From NCBI GenBank assembly GCA_009782825.1, contig WRII01000005.1, forward strand, positions 19,490 to 83,489: DNA of 64,000 bases. Reading direction: 5' to 3'. The DNA comes from Peptococcaceae bacterium. Lineage in GTDB: Bacteria > Bacillota > Desulfitobacteriia > Desulfitobacteriales > Syntrophobotulaceae. The notes under the pieces were generated by a model. That model was given only the letters and a program-made list of their open reading frames with translations, did not search any database and had not been told where the DNA came from. Positions 26,480 through 35,292 of this stretch are shown one piece after another. Position 1 is the first letter of the stretch. Every line of letters starts with the position of its first letter. The translations under genes and the position numbers were made by a program.

Positions 26480-26580
26480 GAATATTAACACTCCTCCCAA
26501 TAGCAACGACATCATTATTTCACATATACAACTGAATTACAAGTATGTTCTCTTGATTTGTTAAGATATATCTTAATGTT

Positions 26581-26651
<71 letters not shown>

Positions 26652-26654
26652 GGA

Positions 26655-26700
26655 TTAGGGGCTGTAACTATCATCCAAGTTATTGAGTTACAGTCCCCAA
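26655..26700. repeat. short element with the TTAGGG(A/G)CTGTAACT terminal repeat
   Basis: TTAGGGGCTGTAACT (26655-26669) and AGTTACAGTCCCCAA (26686-26700) face each other across 16 bases. The right arm also continues inward with an AATAACTT-like sequence as in the 18.4 and 35.4 kb copies. It looks like the foldback element reduced to its ends. Confidence 0.65.
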
Positions 26701-26718
26701 CCACTTTTAGTCACTTAT

Positions 26719-26806
26719 GGGTGCGAAGTGTCAATAAAAAAACAAGAAAATCCCTGACCACTAACCACTGACCACTGATCCCTGACCACTTGCGGGCGCA
26801 GCCCGC
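26719..26806 (-). repeat. two-hairpin/heptad intergenic repeat, copy 2 (5 heptads)
   Basis: Read on the minus strand: GCGGGCTGCGCCCGC, five 7-bp units, the GGATTTTCTTG spacer and a degenerate second hairpin (GACACTTCGCACC). It lies immediately downstream of the EF-G-like gene. Confidence 0.8.
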
Positions 26807-26823
26807 GTTGACAGCAGAACCCT

Positions 26824-28794
26824 CTACCCCTCTTTCTGAGCCTTCAACTGCGCAATCAACGTCTCACCCAGCTTAGGGGGCACATCCTCATACCCGACAA
26901 ACGTACTTGTAAAAGATCCTCTCCCCTGCGTCATAGCTCTGAGATCAATCGTATAGCGCATCATTTCCGCCTGAGGCACACGCCCCCGGATAAGCTGCAT
27001 CTTCCCGTCCCGATCCATGCCCAGCATATGACCTCTCTTGTTGTTTAAATCTCCAATGACCTGACCCACGAATTCTTCCGGGACGCGGATATCCACTTCA
27101 ACCACAGGCTCTTTGAGGACAGGATTCGCCTGTTCGCAGCCTTTTCTAAAGGCCAGTTTTGCCGCCAGCTTGAAAGCCATCTCATTGGAATCAACAGGGT
27201 GGTATGACCCGTCATAAAGGGTACATTTGATATTGGTCATCGGGTATCCGGCCAGGAACCCTTCGGACATAGCTTCGCGCAATCCTTTTTCCACAGCGGG
27301 GAAAAAGTTCCGCGGCACAGAACCGCCCACCACCGTTTCCACAAATACAAAGTCCTGATCCGGACAGGGCTCCAAAGTAATCCACACATCTCCGTACTGC
27401 CCGCTGCCTCCGGTTTGTTTTTTGTGCTTGCCTTGAATTTGGACAGTTTTACGGATGGTCTCCCGGTAAGGAACCCGGGGCGCCTCGGTTTCCACCCCCA
27501 CCCCGAATTTGCGGGCCAGTTTTTCCTTGATGACATCCAGCTGCGTATCGCCGATGCCCGTCAACAGCGTCTGATGGGTTTCAACAGGTTTCGAAATTTC
27601 CAGAGTGGGATCCTCGTCACTGAGACGGGTCAGGGCCGACCCCATCTTGTCTTCGTCCGCCTTGCTCTTGGCTCGTATGGCCAGAGAGAAGGTCGGTTTG
27701 GGAAATTCAATACTGTCCAGAGTCACTTTCTTTTCTTTGCCGCACAAGGTGTCCCCTGTCTTGGTTTCCTGCAGCTTGGACACCACAACAATATCTCCGG
27801 CCTTGGCCGCTGGCGTATTTTCCTGATGCTTGCCGCGCAGGAAAAAGAGCTGCCCCACTTTCTCGTCCACATCCCGGCTCCCATTGAGAAGTATGCTGTC
27901 ACTGTTCAACGTGCCTCCGTAAACCCGCAGGAAAGACATTTTGCCCAGATAAGCGTCCGCCAAAGTTTTGAAAACCAACACCGCTTTGCTCTCCTGAGAC
28001 TCAGGAACCACGGCATACTCGCTGATAAACTGGGCCAGCTCTTTGACCCCCACATTCTTTTCTACAGACCCGAACAGAACGGGTACCATAAGATTTTGGG
28101 CCAACGCGAGGCACAGAATCTTTTTATTATCCTCCAGGGTCAAGGGCTCCTCTTCAAGATATTTCATCAAAACATCATCATCGGCTTCCGCAGCCGCCTC
28201 GGCCAAAGCATCCAGCAATACCGCGGCCTCATCGGCATAGGTGTCGGGAACCTTGCCCAGAATATCGATCACTTGGCTGAAAGAAGCCTCTGTTCCCACA
28301 GGAATCTGCATCTGCACAAAACGCACCCCGGGAAAACTACTCTTGAGCTGCTCCAATACCTTTTCCACGTTGGCATTTTCGCGATCCAATTTGTTGATGT
28401 AGACCATGCGGGGCATCTTCTTGACATCCATCATCTCCCAGATCATCTCAGCCTGGACTTCGACGCCATCCGCTCCCGATATCACCATGAGTCCCGTTTC
28501 CGCCACCCGCAGCCCCGAAACGACTTCGCCAATAAAATCAGCATATCCCGGCGTATCCAAAAGGTTGATTTTCACCTGACCCAATTCAATAGGCACAAGA
28601 GACAGATTCATAGAAATCTGCCGATGGGTTTCCTCCGGCAGGTAATCAGAAACGGTGTTGCCATCCACAACCTTACCCATCCGCGTCGTAACTCCGGTAT
28701 TGTAAAGCATGGCCTCCGCCAGGGACGTCTTTCCTGTCCCACCGTGTCCTACCAGACAGATATTCCGAATGTTGCTGGTTTCATAAGCTTTCAA
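26824..28794 (-). CDS. elongation factor G-like translational GTPase
   Basis: A 656-residue GTPase with EF-G domain order. G1 is VGHGGTGKTS, G3 LLDTPGYADF, G4 INKLD; then come domain II, domain III, domain IV (GGSGQYGDVWITLEP and YDGSYHPVDSNEMAF) and the C-terminal domain (GQVIGDLNNKRGHMLGM). The switch I region reads DYLPEETHRQISMNLSL instead of the canonical RGIT(I/S) form, and the protein is about 40 residues shorter than FusA, so it belongs to the EF-G-like paralogue group rather than the main elongation factor. Its role is not established; ribosome rescue, recycling or stress use are possibilities. No ribosomal protein genes are nearby. Confidence 0.88.
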   Translation of the reverse strand: MKAYETSNIRNICLVGHGGTGKTSLAEAMLYNTGVTTRMGKVVDGNTVSDYLPEETHRQISMNLSLVPIELGQVKINLLDTPGYADFIGEVVSGLRVAETGLMVISGADGVEVQAEMIWEMMDVKKMPRMVYINKLDRENANVEKVLEQLKSSFPGVRFVQMQIPVGTEASFSQVIDILGKVPDTYADEAAVLLDALAEAAAEADDDVLMKYLEEEPLTLEDNKKILCLALAQNLMVPVLFGSVEKNVGVKELAQFISEYAVVPESQESKAVLVFKTLADAYLGKMSFLRVYGGTLNSDSILLNGSRDVDEKVGQLFFLRGKHQENTPAAKAGDIVVVSKLQETKTGDTLCGKEKKVTLDSIEFPKPTFSLAIRAKSKADEDKMGSALTRLSDEDPTLEISKPVETHQTLLTGIGDTQLDVIKEKLARKFGVGVETEAPRVPYRETIRKTVQIQGKHKKQTGGSGQYGDVWITLEPCPDQDFVFVETVVGGSVPRNFFPAVEKGLREAMSEGFLAGYPMTNIKCTLYDGSYHPVDSNEMAFKLAAKLAFRKGCEQANPVLKEPVVEVDIRVPEEFVGQVIGDLNNKRGHMLGMDRDGKMQLIRGRVPQAEMMRYTIDLRAMTQGRGSFTSTFVGYEDVPPKLGETLIAQLKAQKEG

Positions 28795-28866
28795 TACAAT
28801 CGCCCCTTTATTTTAAAATGATATAACCCGCTAAGGTGATAAGCCGTGCACCCTGTCTATTGTACA

Positions 28867-28994
28867 TTGTACATTGTAAAGTGCTCTTCGCCAAGTCGCT
28901 GCAAATTGTACACTGTAAAGTCATCTTCGCCAAGGTGTTTCAAACTGGACATTATAAAGCGCTCTTCGCCAAGATGTTCCAACCTGGACATTGG
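28867..28994. repeat. three 39-bp imperfect tandem repeats
   Basis: Units at 28867-28905, 28906-28944 and 28945-28983 share CTCTTCGCCAAG and (T/C)TG(T/G)ACA(T/C)T; a partial fourth follows. The array lies in the leader region of spoVB and ends about 70 bp before its start codon. Confidence 0.8.
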
Positions 28995-29062
28995 ACATGG
29001 GCTTCGTCATGGGCAGTCATCCTCCGGCATATATGTTTAAAAGACCCTCGGGAGGAGATGCC

Positions 29063-30619
29063 ATGGCCAACCGGCTGATTGTGGGAGCCGCCATTTTGTT
29101 CGGCGCTAATCTTGTCAACAAGATCATGGGCTTTGTTTACCAATACCTGATCATGCACTATATCGGCAGCGAAGCCTTCGGCCTGTACCAGATGGCCTTC
29201 CCCGTTTATATGACAACTCTGGTTTTTACAACGGCAGGGCTTCCTTTAGCCGTGGCGAAAATGGTGTCAGAAAAAATCTCCTTGGGCGCTCCCCAAGATG
29301 CTCGCAAAATCTTCCATACAGCCCTCCTCATCCTCTTCGTCTCCGGCACTCTGGTGACCTTGCTTGTTTATCTGAATATTCCAATTATATCAACAGAATT
29401 TTTTCCTGACAAACGAGTGGGCATGATTTTTAAAATTTGTATTCCCTCTGTGCTCATTGTCTCCGTTTCTTCCGGCTTCCGTGGGTATTTTCAAGGACTG
29501 CAAAATATGCTCCCCTCCGCCACCAGCCAGATCGTCGGCCAAATTGCCCGGGTAGGTCTGGGCTTCTACGCCGCCTGGCTTCTGCTGCCTATGGGAGTAG
29601 AATGGGCCGCCTGCGGCCTGGCCCTGGGCATGGTGGCTGCCGAACTCATTGCCTTGATCATGATTATGATCTTCTATGTCTGGCAGCGCAGTCAGGACAA
29701 AAAACGTGTCTATCAGCCTCACCGCATGCGCTATCGCCACATTTGCAAGGATCTCTTCACGCTCTCTGTGCCCACCACAGGCAGCCGCCTGGCCGCCAGC
29801 CTTCTGTCTACTCTTGATACCCTTATCATCCCACGGCAGCTGGGCAAGGCCGGCTATAGCATATCTGAATCCACATCCCTTTTCGGTCAGCTTAACGGCA
29901 CCGCCCTGACCCTTCTCACCTTCCCGAATGTGTTTACCTTCGCCTTAGCCACTTCCCTCGTCCCCGCGATTTCCGCGGCCATGGCCCGGAAAAACTACCA
30001 GTTAGCCGGCAGCCGCTGCAATGACGCCATTCGCGCCACCGTTTTGCTTGGCCTGCCTTGCGCGATTTTCCTCTTTATCTTTGCCGATATCCTGTCCGGT
30101 GTCTTTAAAAGCCCCCAGATCGCTCCTGCCTTGCAAATTATGGCCGCCACCGGCCTCTTCACCTATCTGATGCAAACCACCACAGGTATTTTACAAGGGG
30201 TAGGCAAAATGCATGTCCCCCTGGTTCATTCCCTCGTCGGCGCCTTCATCCGCATTCCCCTTCTCTTTTATCTGACCGCCCAGCCGGAACTGGGGATCCT
30301 GGGATGCGCGCTGACTTACAGCATTAACAGTGTCATTGTCACCTCTCTCAATTTTGCCGCCATATTGAGGTATATCAAGGTTAAGTTCAACTATGTAAAA
30401 CTTTTCGGCAAACCCCTGCTGGCCGCCGCCGCCATGTTCGCCTCCATGATCGCGATGAAGAGTGTGCTGGGCGGACAGTCCCTGCTTTCGTTTGCCACCG
30501 CTTTGCTCATCTTGAGTATCGGGTTTGCCGTGTATGTCGGTGTGCTGTGGCTGATCAAAGGGATCTCAAGCAAGGATCTGAGCATACTGCCGTGGTTTAA
30601 CAAGGTTCCCAGGGCGTGA
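29063..30619 (+). CDS. spoVB: SpoVB/MurJ-like flippase (MOP superfamily)
   Basis: The ATG at 29063 has GGGAGGAG directly upstream and gives a 518-residue protein starting MANRLIVGAAILFGANLVNKIMGFVYQYLI, the usual first helix of SpoVB proteins. Around fourteen hydrophobic helices follow, with VSSGFRGYFQGLQNMLPSATSQIVGQI, a SpoVB/MurJ motif. These proteins move lipid-linked cell wall or spore cortex precursors across the membrane. In spore formers several paralogues exist, so SpoVB versus Amj/MurJ duty cannot be separated here. The gene is transcribed away from the EF-G-like gene, with the 39-bp repeats between. Confidence 0.85.
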   Translation: MANRLIVGAAILFGANLVNKIMGFVYQYLIMHYIGSEAFGLYQMAFPVYMTTLVFTTAGLPLAVAKMVSEKISLGAPQDARKIFHTALLILFVSGTLVTLLVYLNIPIISTEFFPDKRVGMIFKICIPSVLIVSVSSGFRGYFQGLQNMLPSATSQIVGQIARVGLGFYAAWLLLPMGVEWAACGLALGMVAAELIALIMIMIFYVWQRSQDKKRVYQPHRMRYRHICKDLFTLSVPTTGSRLAASLLSTLDTLIIPRQLGKAGYSISESTSLFGQLNGTALTLLTFPNVFTFALATSLVPAISAAMARKNYQLAGSRCNDAIRATVLLGLPCAIFLFIFADILSGVFKSPQIAPALQIMAATGLFTYLMQTTTGILQGVGKMHVPLVHSLVGAFIRIPLLFYLTAQPELGILGCALTYSINSVIVTSLNFAAILRYIKVKFNYVKLFGKPLLAAAAMFASMIAMKSVLGGQSLLSFATALLILSIGFAVYVGVLWLIKGISSKDLSILPWFNKVPRA

Positions 30620-30678
30620 AATCATGTTGTATATTTGCGCACAATATGCTATTATAATGTACAAAGGAGGATTTTTCC

Positions 30679-30984
30679 ATGTCAATAACAAATATTAACA
30701 TCCGAACAGACAGCGAAATTAAAACGAGAGCACAAGAAATTTTTGCAATGCTGGGACTGGATATGACAACGGCAATTAACCTGTTTTTACGCCAAACTGT
30801 CCGTATGAACGACATTCCGTTTGTTCTAAGCACACGAAAAGCCAAACCAGAAGAGGCTCAGGAAATACCAAAAGAAAATGTCGGGCCACTATTTGAATAT
30901 GGTCGCGGGTGCATGAAAGGGAAAATGTGGATGGCAGACGACTTTGACGCACCATTGGAAGATTTTAAGGAGTATATGGAATGA
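30679..30984 (+). CDS. RelB/DinJ family antitoxin
   Basis: The 101 residues start with the ribbon-helix-helix ITNINIRTDSEIKTRAQEIFAMLGLDMTTAINLFLRQTVRMNDIPF, which is the RelB/DinJ signature. AAAGGAGG lies about ten bases before the ATG, and TATAAT at 30653 may be the -10 box. The C-terminal tail (FEYGRGCMKGKMWMADDFDAPLEDF) would wrap around a toxin. The next gene overlaps by four bases (ATGA) but is a truncated PIN toxin, not the RelE-type partner normally expected, so the antitoxin is now an orphan. Confidence 0.85.
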   Translation: MSITNINIRTDSEIKTRAQEIFAMLGLDMTTAINLFLRQTVRMNDIPFVLSTRKAKPEEAQEIPKENVGPLFEYGRGCMKGKMWMADDFDAPLEDFKEYME

Positions 30985-31100
30985 AATATCTGCTTGACAC
31001 TCATGCGTGCCTTTGGTATTTCGAGGATTCGAATAAGCTTAGCGAAACAGCGGCGAATATCTTTTCACTTTTTGCACTGGTAAAAAGTTCACAGCCATAG
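30981..31100 (+). pseudogene. N-terminal remnant of a PIN-domain toxin (VapC-like)
   Basis: MKYLLDTHACLWYFEDSNKLSETAANIF is the first strand and helix of a PIN toxin, with the first catalytic aspartate. Homology stops at about 31060, where the sequence switches to a GNAT fragment on the opposite strand; the frame then ends after 39 codons. The remaining catalytic acids are missing. The ATGA overlap with the antitoxin shows this was a real toxin-antitoxin pair. Confidence 0.75.
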
Positions 31101-31154
31101 CGCGGATAGAGCACTTCAATTTCTTTCAGAAGTTTGGTTCCGCTTTCATGATTA
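31061..31154 (-). pseudogene. GNAT acetyltransferase fragment
   Basis: On the minus strand the frame reads DNHESGTKLLKEIEVLYPRY and then GCELFTSAKSEK, which matches the region of GNAT enzymes where GxGTKLL binds acetyl-CoA and ELFTxxxSEKNI precedes the last strand. Nothing of the rest of the enzyme remains. Its end marks the breakpoint in the PIN toxin remnant. Confidence 0.5.
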
Positions 31155-32147
31155 TCATGTGCGCATCCCCCTCACTCCTCGCTGCAAAGGCATATCACTG
31201 TCCATACTCCAGAACACATGCCCCGGCTTTTTCATAAAGAAGCGGACATAGATCAGTCCCAACAGGATCACCAGAGTGCATACTACGCCACCTTCCGCGC
31301 CAAAGGCGCCCCCCGTCACCCAATCAGGTCCCGCAAAAACAGTGTTCATAATCGATACCTTCCCATCTCCGCCGCTTACAGCCATGCCAAAAACAGAACC
31401 CTGGAAGAAATTCCACGTAATATGATACCCTATAGGCGCCCACAGCCTCCCCGTTTTGATAAACAGAAAGGCAAACAAAATCCCCACTAACATGAGATTC
31501 ACCAGGGCCACACCCACCACATAAGCCTGGACAGACTCTTGCATAACCCAGAAATTAGGAATATGCAGAACCGAAAACATCACAGCCGGCAGCACAACAA
31601 TCAACCACTTCAACCGAGTCGTCTTCAGAGCCGTCATCATAAAACCCCGTGACATCAGCTCCTCATTAAAGCCCACAAAAATGAACAAAACCAATCCGCC
31701 TATAAACCCAGGGTGACCCACCCCGGACCAATCCACATGTGTTATGGACGCCGTCTTCGTGAGCACCAGAACCGCGACCACCAACCCCATAGACACAATG
31801 CCAAACACACATCCGAAAAGCAATTGCTTCAGCCAGCCCTTCCTGTCAAGGCCCATTTGAGCCAGAGGCCTTTTATAGAGCAGCCAAAAAAGCAGCAATA
31901 CGACCCCTATAATCATCACTAACATAAAATACTGAACCCCATAGCTCCCCTCAAGCCGCGAAGCCATTTCCGCAACCCTGTTCTGATACTCGGCCGTGTC
32001 GGATACAGGCGCCTCCGCGGCTGCCATAACAAGCGCTGCAACACCCACAATCATAACCACCATAAATTGCACCGCAATAAACGCAGCGCCGAGAAGTGAT
32101 AAACCCCACCCCGAGCGAATTTCACCATATTTGTTCTTAAAGATCAT
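31155..32147 (-). CDS. CPBP family intramembrane protease
   Basis: The 330-residue protein has about eight hydrophobic helices and the CPBP (Abi/CAAX protease) motif FNEELMSRGFMMTAL, with the catalytic double glutamate and arginine, then SVLHIPNF, which supplies the histidine of motif 2, and NLMLVGILFAFLFIKTGRLWAPIGYHITWNF with motif 3. Members cut membrane proteins or protect against bacteriocins; its substrate is unknown. It follows another CPBP gene on the same strand. Confidence 0.85.
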   Translation of the reverse strand: MIFKNKYGEIRSGWGLSLLGAAFIAVQFMVVMIVGVAALVMAAAEAPVSDTAEYQNRVAEMASRLEGSYGVQYFMLVMIIGVVLLLFWLLYKRPLAQMGLDRKGWLKQLLFGCVFGIVSMGLVVAVLVLTKTASITHVDWSGVGHPGFIGGLVLFIFVGFNEELMSRGFMMTALKTTRLKWLIVVLPAVMFSVLHIPNFWVMQESVQAYVVGVALVNLMLVGILFAFLFIKTGRLWAPIGYHITWNFFQGSVFGMAVSGGDGKVSIMNTVFAGPDWVTGGAFGAEGGVVCTLVILLGLIYVRFFMKKPGHVFWSMDSDMPLQRGVRGMRT

Positions 32148-32196
32148 GATGTACAGCTCCTTTTAAACTCGGAATTCCTTGCCAGTTCCTTGCTGC

Positions 32197-33264
32197 TCAA
32201 AACCAGCTAATGCCAGCAGCCAGCAGCATCAGAACACTAACAACCAGCGCCGATACCATAGCCCCAGAAGTCCAGAAACAAGACCAGCGCCGCGGCCAAT
32301 AGGGATCTGACGTATTCATGTCCGGCAGCTGAGATCCTTCGCTCCGATCATCATGAACACCCGGATCATTCCGGTGACGCATAATACCCAGAAAAGGTTT
32401 AATTTTAGCCCAATTTATGATTAAGATGATACACGCCAGAGTCACAATTCCTATTTGGATGATTATCCAAAGATCATGTGCGGTTTTTTCCTCCAGGGGC
32501 ATAAACACATATTCTGTAAGGACAAAAAAAGTATTATTGAAAGCATGAATGAGAATTGCCGGTCTTAAAGAGCCTGTCCGCAGTGTGACTATACCCAGAA
32601 AAATACCAAAGACAAACGCACCTGGCGCCTGAATAAAATTGCCATGAATCAGGCCAAAAAACAGCGCGGAAACTATGACCGCAAAACCGTTGCCATATGG
32701 CTTTATCGCATGTAAAAGAATGCCGCGGCACAAGAATTCTTCAAACACAGGAGCCCCAATACAGATAGCCGCAGCATATAAAAATGCAGCCAGAGGCTCC
32801 GTTGGCACAGAAGTCAGAAACTCCGGAACATACAGGTGCAGATTCAACAGAGAAAGCGCGTTTTTGAGAAACTCACTCATGAAATCCACCACAGTCGTCA
32901 TTCCCATAGCCACCACTGTTATGACGATCAAACCAGAAACCTTCATACGACTCGGTCCCAACAAGGGCTTAAGCCTGATCCGGGTTAGCGCCCCCCCGGC
33001 AAGGGCAGTCAGCCAGGCTGCGAAAGGAGACAGGAACACAGCGAAAGCCAAAAACAAAGAATCAGAGCTCAAGGCAGAACTCCCTTCCAAAGCAGCAGAC
33101 ATATCCTGACCATTGGCTAAAGCAAACATCACGATTCCTATCGCCCAAATCATGGCCAACAGAATACTTATCCCAAACGAAAAAGCCCAATAGAGCAGCA
33201 CAGTCCCCCCCGCCCGATTCATGAGAGACCGGATATGCGGAAAATTTGATGAAATCATGAACAT
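32197..33264 (-). CDS. CPBP family intramembrane protease
   Basis: A second CPBP protease of 355 residues. The motif is PVFEEFLCRGILLHAI; the second histidine is in FFGLIHGNFIQ and the third motif in FLGIVTLRTGSLRPAILIHAFNNTF. A C-terminal hydrophobic helix follows a charged loop (MRHRNDPGVHDDRSEG). It differs clearly from its neighbour at 31155-32147, so the pair is not a recent duplication. It probably belongs to the surE-ypmA-folE transcript. Confidence 0.85.
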   Translation of the reverse strand: MFMISSNFPHIRSLMNRAGGTVLLYWAFSFGISILLAMIWAIGIVMFALANGQDMSAALEGSSALSSDSLFLAFAVFLSPFAAWLTALAGGALTRIRLKPLLGPSRMKVSGLIVITVVAMGMTTVVDFMSEFLKNALSLLNLHLYVPEFLTSVPTEPLAAFLYAAAICIGAPVFEEFLCRGILLHAIKPYGNGFAVIVSALFFGLIHGNFIQAPGAFVFGIFLGIVTLRTGSLRPAILIHAFNNTFFVLTEYVFMPLEEKTAHDLWIIIQIGIVTLACIILIINWAKIKPFLGIMRHRNDPGVHDDRSEGSQLPDMNTSDPYWPRRWSCFWTSGAMVSALVVSVLMLLAAGISWF

Positions 33265-33293
33265 CGTCCTCCTTTTTCAAGATAGTTATTTAA

Positions 33294-33533
33294 CTACCTC
33301 TTCCTGTAATGCCAATATGTAAGAGTCACCGCCACCAGCGAAACAAGCAGTATAATAATCTTGTAGACAATAAAAATCTTAAGCACAGACAGCAGGACAA
33401 TCACCACCAAGGCTCCTATGGGCACCAAATAATAGGCGCGCCCACGGGCTTTCTTCCCCTTTTTGTGATCCCGCCACATCATCAGCAAGAAAACAATCAT
33501 ATAAACAACAAACACTTTCAAGGCTATCCCCAT
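33294..33533 (-). CDS. small membrane protein, unknown
   Basis: The 79 residues carry three hydrophobic stretches (VFVVYMIVFLLMMW, YLVPIGALVVIVLLSVL, KIIILLVSLVAVTLTYW) separated by basic loops. The start overlaps the end of surE by 10 bp, which supports translation as part of the same operon. No family recognised. Confidence 0.55.
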   Translation of the reverse strand: MGIALKVFVVYMIVFLLMMWRDHKKGKKARGRAYYLVPIGALVVIVLLSVLKIFIVYKIIILLVSLVAVTLTYWHYRKR

Positions 33534-34306
33534 GGTTCGCCTCTTTCCACCAGCTTCTCCAGTTCAGCATAATCTGTCAGATCCCCCAACAGAGGCGTAA
33601 TAGACACAAAACCCCTGGCGATAGCCTCCTGATCCGTCCCCTCCGCCTCATCCTCAGGCTGGGATCCATAGACCCAATAGTATTCCCGACCAAAAGGACT
33701 CTTACGCGTCTCAAAACGGTTGAGGAATGCCCGGCGTCCCAAACGGGCCAGACAGTATCCCTGCCACGCCTCCCGGGGATGATGGGGAAAATTAATATTG
33801 AGCAGCCCCTCAAATGAGGTCAGAACCTCATCCTCCAGCAGCACATCCCGCACAAAAGCCGCCGCGGATTCAAAATTCATCCCCTCCGTAAAAGACTTCA
33901 CCGCCAGAGACAACGCGAAAGCTTTCACACCCAGCAGCATGCTTTCCATCGCCGCCGCCACCGTTCCCGAATAGAAAACATCACTGCCCAAATTAGGTCC
34001 GGCATTGATACCCGAAAGCACCAACTCCGGCCGGAACCCCAGAATATCTCCCTGCAAAGCCAGCTTGATACAATCTGTCGGCGTTCCCGCCACCGCAAAA
34101 CCCTGACCGCCGCAGGGCAGCTCATGCCGGGCAAGAAACAGAGGTTTATGCAATGTCACGGCACGTCCCGTCGCCGACTGCTGCCGCTCCGGGGCCACAA
34201 TACATATCTGATGGCAGTTCGTCTCAGCCAGTACCCGATAGAGAGTCTGCAGTCCCGGCGCCTGGAATCCATCGTCATTTGTCAATAAAATACGCATACT
34301 ACTCAA
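33524..34306 (-). CDS. surE: 5'/3'-nucleotidase SurE
   Basis: A 260-residue metal-dependent phosphatase of nucleoside monophosphates, typical length. The N-terminal MRILLTNDDGFQAPGLQTLYRVL holds the metal-binding aspartates; PERQQSATGRAVTLHKPL and SGINAGPNLGSDVFYSGTVAAAMES are family signatures. MSSMRIL at the start offers two ATGs three codons apart. It overlaps the ypmA gene upstream by 8 bp and the small membrane gene downstream by 10 bp, so it is embedded in an operon. Confidence 0.95.
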   Translation of the reverse strand: MSSMRILLTNDDGFQAPGLQTLYRVLAETNCHQICIVAPERQQSATGRAVTLHKPLFLARHELPCGGQGFAVAGTPTDCIKLALQGDILGFRPELVLSGINAGPNLGSDVFYSGTVAAAMESMLLGVKAFALSLAVKSFTEGMNFESAAAFVRDVLLEDEVLTSFEGLLNINFPHHPREAWQGYCLARLGRRAFLNRFETRKSPFGREYYWVYGSQPEDEAEGTDQEAIARGFVSITPLLGDLTDYAELEKLVERGEPWG

Positions 34307-34541
34307 CCTCGTAAATCGTCATGGTCATGGCATCCTGCTCCTTAGACAGCCCAAACATCAAATTATGTTTGCGTAAATTGCGGTTGAGAAAATCCACAAT
34401 CTTATACATGTTATCGTAAGCTTCAAACTTCTGAGCGCCGATGAGATCCAGCTTACCTGAATGGGCCTGTCCCTTGTCGTCATTGTCGTCATAAGCTCCA
34501 CCCGTATTAGCGGCATCAAGAAGGTTAACCTTTTTCAACAT
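34299..34541 (-). CDS. DUF4264 (YpmA-like) protein
   Basis: I choose the ATG at 34541 (GGGGGA upstream), giving 80 residues. The C-terminal half, NMYKIVDFLNRNLRKHNLMFGLSKEQDAMTMTIYEVE, matches the DUF4264/YpmA family of short Bacillota proteins of unknown function. The N-terminal part is longer and more acidic than usual. It overlaps surE by 8 bp and follows folE. Confidence 0.7.
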   Translation of the reverse strand: MLKKVNLLDAANTGGAYDDNDDKGQAHSGKLDLIGAQKFEAYDNMYKIVDFLNRNLRKHNLMFGLSKEQDAMTMTIYEVE

Positions 34542-34584
34542 ATCATCATCCCCCCATACTCCCATACTCCCTTCTATCTCCTGA

Positions 34585-35151
34585 TCACCCTCCCCGAATC
34601 AGCGCAAACGCCTCAGCCCGCGTCGCCCCATTAGATTCAAAAATGCCGCGCACCGCCGACGTCAGCGTCTTCGATCCCGGCTTCTTGACACCCCGCAGGG
34701 TCATGCACAGATGTTCTGCCTCAAGCACCACCAACACCCCCCGCGCATCCAGTTCCTGGACAATGGTATCCGCAACCTGGGTTGTCAAGCGCTCCTGCAG
34801 CTGAGGTCGGCGGCTGAACGTCTCAAGCACCCGCACCAATTTTGACAAACCGGAAATTCTGCCCTGGCGCGGGATATAGGCAACATGGGCTTGCCCCACA
34901 AAAGGCAATAAGTGATGTTCGCACATGGAATAAAAAGGAATGTCCTTAACAATAACCATCTCCTCATGACCTTCCTTGAACTGGATCATGAGATCCTCAT
35001 CAGGATCCTCCCTCAGTCCAGAAAAAGCTTCGGCATAAAAACGCGCCACCCTCGCCGGCGTCTCCCTCAGCCCTTCCCGGTTCGGATCTTCCCCGATAGC
35101 CTCAAGTATCATGGTCACAGCCGTTTCAATTTTTTCCTGATCAAACGCCAT
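34585..35151 (-). CDS. folE: GTP cyclohydrolase I
   Basis: The 188-residue enzyme makes dihydroneopterin triphosphate from GTP, the entry to folate (and, via QueD, queuosine) synthesis. Zinc ligands are in [14 protein letters not shown] and in [29 protein letters not shown] is the tetrahydrobiopterin-type signature. Length is normal for FolE1. No other folate genes are nearby, but tgt and queA at 58-60 kb use a product of the same pathway. Confidence 0.95.
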   Translation of the reverse strand: MAFDQEKIETAVTMILEAIGEDPNREGLRETPARVARFYAEAFSGLREDPDEDLMIQFKEGHEEMVIVKDIPFYSMCEHHLLPFVGQAHVAYIPRQGRISGLSKLVRVLETFSRRPQLQERLTTQVADTIVQELDARGVLVVLEAEHLCMTLRGVKKPGSKTLTSAVRGIFESNGATRAEAFALIRGG

Positions 35152-35292
35152 TATCTTTACCTCAAAAAGTACATTGTGATCACATCACATGATTTAGTAA
35201 ACATGCATTTGATTTTATCATAGACTTGATCTATCGGCAAAAATCCGGAAATCTTGAAATTTTGGTGCAGAACTCGTCAAGCCTCGAACAAA
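35152..35292. other. leader region of folE, nothing recognised
   Basis: No gene and no riboswitch is visible. It should contain the folE promoter on the minus strand; TGATCACATCACATGA near 35177 is partly palindromic. Confidence 0.3.

Noticed and set aside
27415..28821. 468-codon + strand frame opposite the EF-G-like gene
   Set aside because: Antisense shadow; the minus strand has all GTPase motifs.
28836..29078. Frame with 13-residue periodicity (LFAK...Q..H)
   Set aside because: The periodicity comes from the 39-bp DNA repeats. No ribosome binding site, and the frame overlaps the spoVB start region.
30653..30658. Full promoter for the RelB-type antitoxin
   Set aside because: TATAAT is present, but no acceptable -35 lies 16-18 bp upstream, and the start point would fall on the ribosome binding site. 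It is mentioned only in the gene entry.
31155..33264. The two adjacent CPBP proteases as a recent duplication
   Set aside because: Outside the EE-R and histidine motifs the sequences and lengths differ strongly, so they are distant paralogues.
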